NCBI GenBank assembly: GCA_041306075.1
Contig: JBFYKH010000007.1
Span: forward strand, 1-64,000
From: JAHIYG01 sp041306075
GTDB taxonomy: Archaea > Altiarchaeota > Altiarchaeia > IMC4 > SCGC-AAA252-I15
Length of the DNA stretch: 64,000 nt
Reading direction: 5' to 3'
Made by a program: the position numbers and the translations under genes
Notes under the pieces: model-generated
What the model was told of the DNA's origin: nothing
The model's database searches: none
The model's input: the letters and a program-made list of their open reading frames with translations, nothing else
Shown here: positions 15,254 to 22,946 of the stretch, piece after piece
Position numbering within the stretch: position 1 is the first letter of the stretch
Layout of the letters: each line of letters begins with the position of its first letter

Positions 15254-16180
15254 ATGAAACTTATTGCCACAGTTGCTCTGTTGTTTTGTCTTGCGTCCGT
15301 CGCATGTGCCATCGGCCCCATTGAGGGTCAGGGAACAGGTCAAGGGATTTTGATTCAAGAGGAGACTCAGAACGAGGGCGAAAGCCAGAACCTGACAGTC
15401 CAGCAGCAGACTGCTGCCGGCGCTGGGCAGGGCTCAGGCCAGGGCAGCATGGTCCAGCAGGAGACTCAGAACGCCGGCGAAGGCCAGAATCTGGCCGCCC
15501 AGCAGCAGACTGGTGAAGGAAAAGGCCAGGGCGCAAGTCAAGGCTCCGGTCAAGGCAATGCTGGCGCGGGTCAGGGGGCAGGCCAGTCCAGCATGGTCCA
15601 GCAGGAGACTCAGAACGCCGGCGAAGGCCAGAATCTGGCCGTCAAGCAACAGAGTGGTCAGGGCCAATCCAAGTCTGAGCAGATGGCGCAGGTGAAGCAG
15701 ACGGTACGGGAGAAGAAGCAACAACTGGACCGGGAAGTAGCTGGGATGAACAACAACCGGGACAAGCAGAAGGTGTTCCAGAACCAGAATCAGGTCAGGC
15801 TAGCAGTTCATTCCTTATTGGCGCTAGAAAACTTGACCGGCGGCATAGGCAAGCAGGTTTCACAGATTGCCCGGGAATTCGACAACTCCATACAATCAAC
15901 GCTCAGGTCCGAGGAGAAGGTGCAAACTCGCGCAGGCGTGTCCAGATTCTTCTTTGGAGGGGATGAAGAATCCGCAGACGAGATATTGGGTCAGGTTACC
16001 CGCAACCAGGCGAGGATACAGCAGTTGAACCAATTGATGCTGGAGGGCGGCTTAGACGAGGATGTGAAGGCCATGGTGCAGGAGCAGATACGGATAATGC
16101 AGCAGGAGCAAGAGCGCCTCCGGCTGATGGCCCAACAGGAAAAAAATAGCAAAGGCCTCTTTGGCTGGCTGTGGAAATAG
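15254..16180 (+). CDS. Secreted Gln-rich repeat protein
   Basis: 308-residue exported protein. Residues 1-19 are a signal peptide (MKLIATVALLFCLASVACA). Residues 20-140 are Gln/Gly-rich with three copies of a unit around QQETQNAGEGQNLAVQQQ; copies two and three share an identical 52-base DNA segment (15446-15497, 15590-15641). The C-terminal 160 residues are helical and better conserved in style: QVSQIAREFDNSIQSTLRSE, a FFFGGDEE motif, then Gln/Glu-rich coiled coil ending GLFGWLWK. Similar C-terminal domains occur in secreted archaeal proteins, including methanogens, without known function. A strong SD suggests high expression; a surface or extracellular matrix role is inference. Confidence 0.8.
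   Translation: MKLIATVALLFCLASVACAIGPIEGQGTGQGILIQEETQNEGESQNLTVQQQTAAGAGQGSGQGSMVQQETQNAGEGQNLAAQQQTGEGKGQGASQGSGQGNAGAGQGAGQSSMVQQETQNAGEGQNLAVKQQSGQGQSKSEQMAQVKQTVREKKQQLDREVAGMNNNRDKQKVFQNQNQVRLAVHSLLALENLTGGIGKQVSQIAREFDNSIQSTLRSEEKVQTRAGVSRFFFGGDEESADEILGQVTRNQARIQQLNQLMLEGGLDEDVKAMVQEQIRIMQQEQERLRLMAQQEKNSKGLFGWLWK
15446..15641 (+). repeat. Two identical 52-bp coding repeats
   Basis: Bases 15446-15497 and 15590-15641 are identical and encode SMVQQETQNAGEGQNLA. A diverged first copy lies at about 15350-15404. The identity at DNA level points to recent unequal recombination, so repeat number may vary between strains. Confidence 0.8.
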
Positions 16181-16194
16181 GCCGGTAAACAAGG

Positions 16195-16330
16195 CCTTAA
16201 TGTTGGGGCATTGGGGAAGAACCTTGGGATTGGGGGTATCGGAAGGGTTATTCATCCGATGACTGTGGGGAAGTATGTGCTCTGAGGAACTGCACTCCGA
16301 AAGGTGTTCCCGAAGGGAGTTATTCCCCTA
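16195..16330 (+). other. Intergenic stretch with strong pairing potential
   Basis: Between convergent genes. ATCGGA (16238-16243) pairs with TCCGAT (16255-16260). GGGGAA and TTCCCC can close an arm at about 16267-16328 that contains an inner GGAA/TTCC plus CACT/GGTG hairpin. No ORF is seen. It could be a small RNA or a bidirectional terminator; there is no direct evidence of transcription. Confidence 0.3.
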
Positions 16331-16363
16331 GTAGGAGTTGATACAAAATAAACCCGGCTGAAG

Positions 16364-16897
16364 CTAGGAGGATACACTTAAATACTGGTATTTGTCGTAG
16401 CCGTTTTTCTCCCCGGACGGCCTGCATGCGCCGTTAACGCACCCGTAGGGGCAGTTGACCATCGCGTATCTGGCTTGGTTGCGCCAGCAGTACCATTTTT
16501 TGAGCAAGGCGGAGTTTACGCACTTGTCCATGTTGCCGTCCACCGTCCCCCGTGTCTGGGTGTTCCTGTACTGGTCTGTGGCTGTGCATTCGTATCCGCG
16601 CGCCCAATTGTTAGCGGTCTCCAGCGTGCATTCGCCCGCCAGGCATCCAAGCGGGCACTTGCGGACTTTCGATGCGGCGAACCCGTTTTCGCAGGACCAC
16701 TTCCTCACGTGCGTGGAGTTCACGCACGAGTCATAATGTCTTCCATACGCATCCGTGGCATAGCCCCAGACGCTGTACTCCAAGGCGCTGCCGGTCGAGC
16801 TGCACACCCGGGTAATAATCGACGTGGAGTAGGACATGGCGGTGCCCGACATCAAGGCAGCCATCAAAACAGCCGCACAGACGCTGAACCGCCCCAT
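16364..16897 (-). CDS. Secreted Cys-rich protein with two repeats
   Basis: 177 residues with an N-terminal signal peptide (about residues 1-22, ending GTAMSYS). The body holds two copies of a roughly 45-residue Cys-rich unit, DSCVNSTHVRKWSCENG...KCPLGCLAGEC and DKCVNSALLKKWYCWRN...NCPYGCVNGAC, each with four to five cysteines likely to form disulphides. The same CxxGCxxGxC ending occurs in the membrane protein at 20448. A TATA-like box (complement of about 16920-16931) lies 28 bases upstream, fitting a leaderless message. Extracellular or cell-surface role inferred; no enzyme motif. Confidence 0.75.
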   Translation of the reverse strand: MGRFSVCAAVLMAALMSGTAMSYSTSIITRVCSSTGSALEYSVWGYATDAYGRHYDSCVNSTHVRKWSCENGFAASKVRKCPLGCLAGECTLETANNWARGYECTATDQYRNTQTRGTVDGNMDKCVNSALLKKWYCWRNQARYAMVNCPYGCVNGACRPSGEKNGYDKYQYLSVSS

Positions 16898-16996
16898 CGT
16901 TTACTCTTGTACTACCGGGTTAATAAAAGCGGTAAACCATTGGAAACTCGATGCTGCCTGAGCGCCATTCTCTCTCGTGCTTTAACCGGATGCAGG

Positions 16997-17554
16997 TCAC
17001 TCCGCTTGGCCTATCAGTTCCCGGGCTATTGTTTTCGCGGTGTATCTGTCGTGTTCCGCGGCGTATGTTACCAGGTCTTGCGCCCTCGCCTTAACACTCT
17101 TCGATTCGCCGCCGTCGCCTTCCCTTGGAATCTGCCCCCTCCCGATTTCCCAGGCGGCTTTGACCGCCTCCACTCTCACCGATGTCGGGTACTTGGAGGC
17201 CTTCTCCGCCTCCGAAGCCCTCAGCACAACCTCCAGGTGGGAGAGCGCCTCGGGTATCCTGGATACGCCCATCGCCCGCGCGGCCGCCTCCCTGACGGCG
17301 GTCGAGCCCTTTGCTCCCGTGAGCGCATCCCCCATCTCCCGGATGCTCTCGTCCCACAAAGGCCTGAAATACGTGTTTCTGGCGAGGTAGCCGAGCGCGG
17401 TCAAGGCCTTCACCTTAAGGATGTCGTTATCCCCCCCTAGGGCCTCCTTCAACTGTCTGAACCTTTCCCTGGTCTCCTCCTCCAATGTCAGGATTCCCGG
17501 AGCCGCACCCAGGCCTGGCTGCGACTCCTTATTGGATTTGGTTGCGGTCGACAT
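16997..17554 (-). CDS. HEAT-repeat-like soluble protein
   Basis: 185 residues, predicted alpha-helical. Repeating helix pairs such as VKALTALGYLARNTYF, VREAAARAMGVSRIPEAL and VRVEAVKAAWEIGRGQI have the spacing of HEAT/PBS-lyase-like repeats, which act as protein-binding scaffolds. The N-terminal 20 residues are polar. There is no signal peptide or membrane segment. A TATA-like box (complement of 17576-17586) lies about 26 bases before the ATG. The neighbours give no clue to the partner. Confidence 0.65.
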   Translation of the reverse strand: MSTATKSNKESQPGLGAAPGILTLEEETRERFRQLKEALGGDNDILKVKALTALGYLARNTYFRPLWDESIREMGDALTGAKGSTAVREAAARAMGVSRIPEALSHLEVVLRASEAEKASKYPTSVRVEAVKAAWEIGRGQIPREGDGGESKSVKARAQDLVTYAAEHDRYTAKTIARELIGQAE

Positions 17555-17601
17555 AATACCTACCCAGTAGGCTGCGGATAAATACGGCCACCCTGGCCGG
17601 C

Positions 17602-18465
17602 TTACGTTCTCGCCAGCCTGTTCGCCGTGATTGACGTACAGATGATGGCGTAGGGCATCGCCAGGAGCCCGCCTATGTAGGGGATGAGCATGCCGGCGAC
17701 CTCGACTATCAACACGACCATGAAGAGCTTCGCAGTGAAGAGGAAGTTCCGTTTTCCGATGCCGACGCTCCTCTTGAGTGCGCTGATCCCGCCCTGGTTT
17801 TCGACCAATGCCAGGGGTATGGCGTACTGGGTGACCACTATCAGCCAGAGTCCCGGGATAACCAGGAGGATGAAGCCCACAAACACTGCGGCTGCCTGCG
17901 CGAGCAACAGCACCCAGCTTGCGGCGAAGTAGTCGAAGCCCTTGAAGATGTCTTTCACCCCGACTTTCTCCCCCCGTCCCGCCTTCAAGCCCATGTAGTA
18001 CAGGCCGAAGAGGAGGGGTGGCATGGTCACTACGAGTATGGAGCCGAAGCCGAAGACCAGTATGCCGAGGATGAATGCGACGATGTTCCGCTTGTACGCC
18101 TCGAACGCCTCGCTGAAGACGCTGGCTTTGGATGCGGGCGTCCTAGCCGGGGCGCCTTGACAGTATTTCCTCGCCAAGAGGCCCCGGTAGTCATCGATGC
18201 TCATCGACTCCAGCCTCCGCACCAATTCTTCCAGCTTTCGGCCGTCTGATCCGGCATCCATGGACGCCAAAGGGTCCTGTTCGGACAGCTTCTTTTTCAG
18301 GGGTGCAATGTTCTCCTCCCGTATCTTCGCAAGCATGCCGTCCAGCCTGCCCTTGAACGCGAGATAATTCTCCTCTGTGACCTCCCCGCTAGACCTGCTC
18401 TTCTCAAGGCTGTCCTCCAGCTTGAAGTACTTCAGGACCGTCGCTCCAAAGCCGGAGTCCGCCAT
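17602..18465 (-). CDS. Membrane protein with cytosolic helical N-terminus
   Basis: 287 residues. Residues 1-125 are soluble, charged and helical (FKLEDSLEKSRSSGEVTEEN and LEELVRRLESMSIDDYRGLL resemble short-coil SHOCT-like segments). About five membrane segments follow, with Gly/Pro-rich loops (LVIPGLWLIVVTQYAIPLAL) and an amphipathic GISALKRSVGIGKRNFLF before the last pair, a pattern shared with the membrane proteins at 677 and 57961. The ATG at 18465 is chosen over a GTG at 18480 because a TATA-like box sits 26 bases before it. Function unknown. Confidence 0.7.
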   Translation of the reverse strand: MADSGFGATVLKYFKLEDSLEKSRSSGEVTEENYLAFKGRLDGMLAKIREENIAPLKKKLSEQDPLASMDAGSDGRKLEELVRRLESMSIDDYRGLLARKYCQGAPARTPASKASVFSEAFEAYKRNIVAFILGILVFGFGSILVVTMPPLLFGLYYMGLKAGRGEKVGVKDIFKGFDYFAASWVLLLAQAAAVFVGFILLVIPGLWLIVVTQYAIPLALVENQGGISALKRSVGIGKRNFLFTAKLFMVVLIVEVAGMLIPYIGGLLAMPYAIICTSITANRLART

Positions 18466-18520
18466 CGGTAACCTATTCACCCGCTACATTAAAACCCGCG
18501 GAAACGGGATGTCCAGCGGC

Positions 18521-18705
18521 TTACTGGGCTCTCGGCGTTGTCTCTGCCGGCGTTTTTATCATCTGGGAATAATCCGGCCCGGAGTAGTCCCGGCACGAGC
18601 CTATGGGATTTCCGTCCGTGTCGTAGAATTTCTCGTATTGGTTCCGCCTACTCCGTCGTTTGAGCGGACAAACTCCATTGTGCAGTTTCCGACGGTGATA
18701 TGCGG
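18521..18705 (-). pseudogene. Possible fragment of a secreted Cys-rich protein
   Basis: Downstream of the Fic gene two adjacent frames look coding but do not join. ITVGNCTMEFVRSNDGVGG continues in the Fic frame just after its stop, and NQYEKFYDTDGNPIGSCRDY then runs in another frame to a stop at 18521-18523. Joined by a one-base shift they read like one piece of an archaeal secreted protein with a YYDxxGNxIxxC motif. No start codon suits the second part. I interpret it as gene debris. Confidence 0.35.
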
Positions 18706-19404
18706 TCAGCCGGATTTAGCCATGGCTATGTGGGTCTCTACGAGTCTGCGCAGGCCTTCGAGCCTCGCTGCGTCGTTGGCGGCCTGGTCGCCGTATCTCG
18801 CCGTGTCTTTGGCCTCTATGGCCTGTTTGAACCGGTCGTATGCTGGGCTTCCCTCGGCCAAGTCCATGGGCGCTATCCCTTGCCTTCTTAGGTGCGCGTT
18901 GGCTATGGAGGCGGCCGTCCTCTTGTTGCGGTCCTTGAAGGCGTGGCTTCCCAGTATCATGGAGTGCATGAACCGGGCCACGTCCTCTCCGACTCCCCCG
19001 GGGCCGGGGTAGTTGAGGATGCCCAGGCTCTCCTCCAGGTGGGCCGCCGCCGCCTCCGGCGTTGTTGCCGGGAATTTCCGTATTATGTCGCCCATCATGT
19101 CGTCTGTGGGGTCAGCCCTCAGGTTTGCGGACTCGGTCCTGTACTGCCCCCAGTCTGTCCTGGGAGCAAATTGTGTGCCGCCGGACCTGTAGTGCAGGGC
19201 GTTGAGTATCCTGGCGTCGGCCTCCGTGAACGGCCTAGTCTCTCGGACGAGGTAGGCTTCGTATCCGGCGGGGGTCGTCTGAGATATCGCCTCCAGGTCC
19301 CGGCCGCCGCTCAGCCATTTCCGATGGGCGTCCTCGTTCACCTCCATGGGCCGCTCCAGCCTGTCAGCCGGCGCCTCGTCCGGGGCTCTGCGCTTCTGGG
19401 GCAT
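18706..19404 (-). CDS. Fic/Doc-family protein
   Basis: 232 residues. The Fic core follows EDVARFMHSMILGS with the motif HAFKDRNKRTAA at residues 154-165: catalytic His154, Phe156, Asp158, Asn160 and Arg162 match the Fic/Doc consensus HxFx(D/N)(G/A)NxR. Fic proteins transfer AMP, and Doc transfers phosphate, to target side chains. Residue 159 is Arg where Gly or Ala is usual in the phosphate-binding loop, so activity may be altered. The N-terminal 60 residues are polar and charged. No antitoxin-like partner is adjacent. A TATA-like GTTTTTAAC (complement of about 19430-19439) lies 30 bases upstream. Could be a toxin or a regulator of a cellular target. Confidence 0.8.
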   Translation of the reverse strand: MPQKRRAPDEAPADRLERPMEVNEDAHRKWLSGGRDLEAISQTTPAGYEAYLVRETRPFTEADARILNALHYRSGGTQFAPRTDWGQYRTESANLRADPTDDMMGDIIRKFPATTPEAAAAHLEESLGILNYPGPGGVGEDVARFMHSMILGSHAFKDRNKRTAASIANAHLRRQGIAPMDLAEGSPAYDRFKQAIEAKDTARYGDQAANDAARLEGLRRLVETHIAMAKSG

Positions 19405-19524
19405 GGCAAGGTATACTGGACCCTATTGGGTTAAAAACGGCCGACGGCCCGGGCATGGGATATTGCTCGACGGTTTAGCCGTATTTTTATCCGCAGCAAC
19501 CAACAATCTTTAGCGGTCTTTTTT

Positions 19525-19725
19525 ATGAAGTGCCCCCATTGCGGTTCCGGATTCAGCGGGGAGGAGCTTTTAGCGAACAACGTCTTCCTGGCCGGGCGGA
19601 GCGCAAGTCCGGGCCTCCTCAGCAGTAAGGGGCTTGTGCTGCCACATTACGTATGGGTCTGCCCATCATGCGACAAGGTGCTGGCAATCACGGCCTGCGA
19701 CATAGCAAATGAGCCTACGTTCTGA
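19525..19725 (+). CDS. Small zinc-ribbon protein
   Basis: 66 residues with CPHC at residues 3-6 and CPSC near residue 50, a four-cysteine zinc ribbon split by about 40 residues. There are no other motifs. It is preceded by a tatttttat element at 19482-19490. It converges on the lipoprotein gene at 19727 with a one-base gap. Small ribbons like this usually mediate protein or nucleic-acid contacts; the function here is unknown. Confidence 0.6.
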   Translation: MKCPHCGSGFSGEELLANNVFLAGRSASPGLLSSKGLVLPHYVWVCPSCDKVLAITACDIANEPTF

Positions 19726-19726
19726 G

Positions 19727-20290
19727 CTACGTGCCTCCTATACCCCCCACTTTGAAAGTGTCCTTCACCCCCCTCAGGTATTCTCCGACCGGCATGTCGT
19801 TCATCGGGACCCTCATGTCTGTTTGGCTGGTCTTCTCGGGCGACCAGAAGAATATGATCCTTTGCTGGCCGGTGGTCGTCACGTTGATGTCGTAGTGCGA
19901 GATTATCGAGTGGAACCTCGGCGGATTGTCCTTGAGGACGTACCTCACCGGGACGCCTTCGAAAGCCAGCTCCATGTCATACGTTCCGTCCGGGGGGACT
20001 GTGCCCCCGTCGCCTCTGCCCTCGACGACGACACTGGAGCCGTCCTCCAGAATCCCTGTCAAGACGGCCTTGTCGACCCTGAACCTGAGCTCTCCCGCCC
20101 CGCTGTTGTTTATCCGGACCATGGCGGTGGCGTTCACCTTCATCTCGATGACGCCGGAGCTGATTTCATAGGGGTCTGACACCGAGTAGTCGACGCTGTA
20201 TGACGGCCCCTTAACGCAGCCGCCCAGGAGTGCGATTGCCAGGAAGGCCAGTATGCACGCCGCCAGGGTGTAAGCCGGTTTAATCTTCAC
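19727..20290 (-). CDS. Putative lipoprotein
   Basis: 187 residues. The N-terminal hydrophobic segment ends in a lipobox-like LLGGC (Cys near residue 25), suggesting lipid anchoring to the outer face of the membrane. The rest is beta-rich with an early VNATAMVRINNSGAGELRFR stretch resembling LEA14/Ig-like domains. The best start is a GTG (complement of 20288-20290) with GGAGG two bases upstream and a TATA-like ATATAT about 26 bases upstream. Function unknown. Confidence 0.65.
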   Translation of the reverse strand: MKIKPAYTLAACILAFLAIALLGGCVKGPSYSVDYSVSDPYEISSGVIEMKVNATAMVRINNSGAGELRFRVDKAVLTGILEDGSSVVVEGRGDGGTVPPDGTYDMELAFEGVPVRYVLKDNPPRFHSIISHYDINVTTTGQQRIIFFWSPEKTSQTDMRVPMNDMPVGEYLRGVKDTFKVGGIGGT

Positions 20291-20447
20291 GTCCTCCTAT
20301 TCAGTGGATTGGGATATATACGTTCAGCCGGATTCTACATGGCCCCCCTCATCCACAAGATTATAATGTGGCGTTAATCCCCTCAGACCAGCTAATTTCG
20401 TGGTTATACGATGGTTTTTAAGTATGGGTCCATATTGGTATGGGGAG

Positions 20448-21455
20448 ATGGACTCTAGGGGCGTTTTCTCAAGGGGCACGGGGGGTTCGGGCGTCAGCCC
20501 CGGCTCCGGGGCGGACGGGCAGGAGCATGTATCGTTTGAGGCGTTCATCATATCCAACTGGCAGATTCTGACAATCCTCGGCGTTTTCGCGGGATTCACG
20601 AATTACCTCAACAACACGGAGAACTCGTGGCTGGTGGCGTTCGGATTCCTCCTGACTCTGATAGTGGTATTGGAGATACTGCAGCTTCTGTTGAAGACGA
20701 AGAACAAGAGCTTCCTGTTGAGCGCATTCACCCTCCTGATTGCCGCGTTCATCCTGATTTTCGCAGGATTCATCTACTCGAAGACCCTCGCAGACACGTC
20801 CTCCGGATTGTTCGGGGAATTGTACGAGTTGGCTGCGCAGAACAGCGGTCTTCTGACCGGCGTGCTGTTCCTCCTCACGGCCGCGGTCGTCTTCCTCGGC
20901 GTCTACCGGCGCCTTCGTTCCTCGTTGGCTCGGGCGCCGCGGATGCGTCTTGGGGTGGACACCAAGGTACTTGCCGGAATCCTCATACTATCCCTGTTCC
21001 TGGCGGTGGCATTGGCCTACGTCTGGTTCAATCACGTCCCGGCGGAGGCTCCGCCCCACATGACATTGGCCCCTATGACCTCGACGTCTGGGTGCCCGGA
21101 ACATCTGGTCCGGGTGGGGTCCGTCTGCTGCCGGGATTCGGACGGGGACGGCTTATGCGACCCTGATGACACCGTAACCACGACGTCCGTCACTACTACG
21201 ACCGCCACCACCCTGCCGGCCCCGGTTTGTTCGGCGAACAGCGACTGCGGGAATGAGACACAGAAGAGGATATGCCAGAACAAGGACGTTTACATCCAGC
21301 GCTCGATCCCCACCTGCGATAAGTCCGGCACCAGCGAGGCAAGGTGCACTTATACGCTGAGGCCCCTCGGAGCTAATCCGCTGACGCAGGAGCCCGTTCC
21401 ATACGAGAAGTGCCAGTTCGGCTGCGTCAACGGGACGTGCATCGAGCGCCCCTAG
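20448..21455 (+). CDS. Membrane protein with extracellular Cys-rich module
   Basis: About 335 residues. Four hydrophobic segments lie within residues 30-205. They are followed by an outside region with the module VGSVCCRDSDGDGLCDPDD (a calcium-loop-like DxDGDG with Cys), a Thr-rich linker, and a Cys-rich domain ending KCQFGCVNGTC. The module recurs in the lipoprotein at 61105 and the C-terminal motif in the secreted protein at 16364. The ATG at 20448 is about 30 bases after a tttttaagt box and fits a leaderless message; upstream GTG 20400 and ATG 20424 are alternatives. Likely a surface protein; binding partner unknown. Confidence 0.7.
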   Translation: MDSRGVFSRGTGGSGVSPGSGADGQEHVSFEAFIISNWQILTILGVFAGFTNYLNNTENSWLVAFGFLLTLIVVLEILQLLLKTKNKSFLLSAFTLLIAAFILIFAGFIYSKTLADTSSGLFGELYELAAQNSGLLTGVLFLLTAAVVFLGVYRRLRSSLARAPRMRLGVDTKVLAGILILSLFLAVALAYVWFNHVPAEAPPHMTLAPMTSTSGCPEHLVRVGSVCCRDSDGDGLCDPDDTVTTTSVTTTTATTLPAPVCSANSDCGNETQKRICQNKDVYIQRSIPTCDKSGTSEARCTYTLRPLGANPLTQEPVPYEKCQFGCVNGTCIERP

Positions 21456-21467
21456 CTTCCGCCACAC

Positions 21468-22943
21468 TTATCTTGCTCGCATCCTCGCGGCGTAAGCCAG
21501 CTCCTCTACGTTGCTCCTGTCGTCCGTGAACACGGTCCCGCCGGAGGCCGTGTACTCCCTGAGCGTCGTCTCATACGCTAGCGTCACGTTCCCAAGGAGC
21601 GGGTTCCTGTTCGACCTTATGCGCTCCAGTATCTCGGCCTCCGACGTCCTCCTCTTGAAGCCCAACACTATCATGTTCCCGCCGCTCATGACGGTGAACA
21701 CCGACGGGTATGCGCCCTTGAGGGTGTTCGCCACGGCGTATCCGAGCCCTGTGTCGTCGCCGTACGTTACGACGTTGATCATGAATATGCCGTTTTCGCT
21801 GAGGTGCTCCCGGGCTTCGGCGAAGAACTCTAGCGACGACAGGTGAGCCGGCAGGTAGCCGCCGCCGGAGTACGTGTCCTGGCATATCAGGTCATACGTC
21901 CCCGCCCCCCTCAGGAACTGCCTCCCGTCGTCGACGAAGACGTTCAGGCCCGGGCGCTCCGCCAGGCCGAAGTAGTCCCCGGCGACCTCCACGACCTTCG
22001 GGTCTATCTCGACTGCGTCGACTTCGACTTCGTGGAATTCGAGGAGCTGTTTGACTGCGGTGCCGCCGGCCAGGCCGATGAACAGGACCCTCCCGCCGCC
22101 GTTGATAAGGGGCCCCGCCGTGTACAGGTCGTAGTACCTGCCGGTGAGCGTCGAGCCCTTCAGCATCACCGTCTGCGTCAGTCCTTCGTCGTTGAGGACG
22201 AGCCTCCGCATGGTCGGTGTGTCATAGACCCTGATGATGTTGTACTCGGACTCGGATGCGTGGATGACGTTGCCGTATGCCCGGTCCAACTGCGCGTCGC
22301 CCGTGTAGGCGAGCACCACTCCCCCCGCAAGGAGTACCGCGAGCAGCGCGTTATCCCTGTCCGGGGAGTTCAGGTACCCGGTTAAGAAGAGCGCGACGGC
22401 GTTGCACAATACGGTGGCCTTCGTGCCTATCGCCGGCAGGAGGATGAACGCCGTCGCCAGGGTGCCGGCTATGCTGCCCACGGTTGATACGGCATATACC
22501 CTTCCGGATACGCTGCCGACCTCGGGCGTTGACTTCACAATGAACCTTATGGCTGCCGGCGCGACCATCGACAAGGCCATGATGGGCGGGGCGAAGAGAA
22601 CCAAGGACGCGAGTATCGGCCCCCAGAAGAAGCCTGCAAAGGTCATGGACATGATGGCGGGCCTGCCTATGCCCGCCAGGATAGCCGTCATGGCTCCCGC
22701 AACCGCCATCAGGCGGCATGCCGGCTTAGCGTCGCTGCTTTTGTCCGCAAGCCTCCCGCCGAGGTAGTAGCCCCCCGACAACGCCGCCATGACGACTCCG
22801 ATGAGGGCGCCCCACACGTACGTTCCCCCGCCGAAGCTCGGTGCGAGCATCCTCAGGGCGCAAAGCTCCAGACTCATCATCGAGGCGCCGGCGACGCATG
22901 CCATGGCGAGAAGCCTGGCGCCACATGGTTTATCCTCGGTCAT
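21468..22943 (-). CDS. Fused membrane / spermidine-synthase-like protein
   Basis: 491 residues. The N-terminal 210 residues form about six or seven membrane helices (GALIGVVMAALSGGYYLGGRL). The C-terminal half has a SpeE-like Rossmann fold: VLFIGLAGGTAVKQLLE, then VDAVEIDPKVVEVAGDYFG and DTYSGGGYLPAHLSSLEFF. Such fused proteins are widespread; the soluble half looks like an aminopropyl- or methyltransferase, but the substrate is unknown and membrane attachment suggests something other than cytosolic polyamine. GGAGGT stands seven bases before the ATG, within the end of the upstream glycosyltransferase gene, so the two are one operon. Confidence 0.85.
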   Translation of the reverse strand: MTEDKPCGARLLAMACVAGASMMSLELCALRMLAPSFGGGTYVWGALIGVVMAALSGGYYLGGRLADKSSDAKPACRLMAVAGAMTAILAGIGRPAIMSMTFAGFFWGPILASLVLFAPPIMALSMVAPAAIRFIVKSTPEVGSVSGRVYAVSTVGSIAGTLATAFILLPAIGTKATVLCNAVALFLTGYLNSPDRDNALLAVLLAGGVVLAYTGDAQLDRAYGNVIHASESEYNIIRVYDTPTMRRLVLNDEGLTQTVMLKGSTLTGRYYDLYTAGPLINGGGRVLFIGLAGGTAVKQLLEFHEVEVDAVEIDPKVVEVAGDYFGLAERPGLNVFVDDGRQFLRGAGTYDLICQDTYSGGGYLPAHLSSLEFFAEAREHLSENGIFMINVVTYGDDTGLGYAVANTLKGAYPSVFTVMSGGNMIVLGFKRRTSEAEILERIRSNRNPLLGNVTLAYETTLREYTASGGTVFTDDRSNVEELAYAARMRAR

Positions 22944-22946
22944 AAT

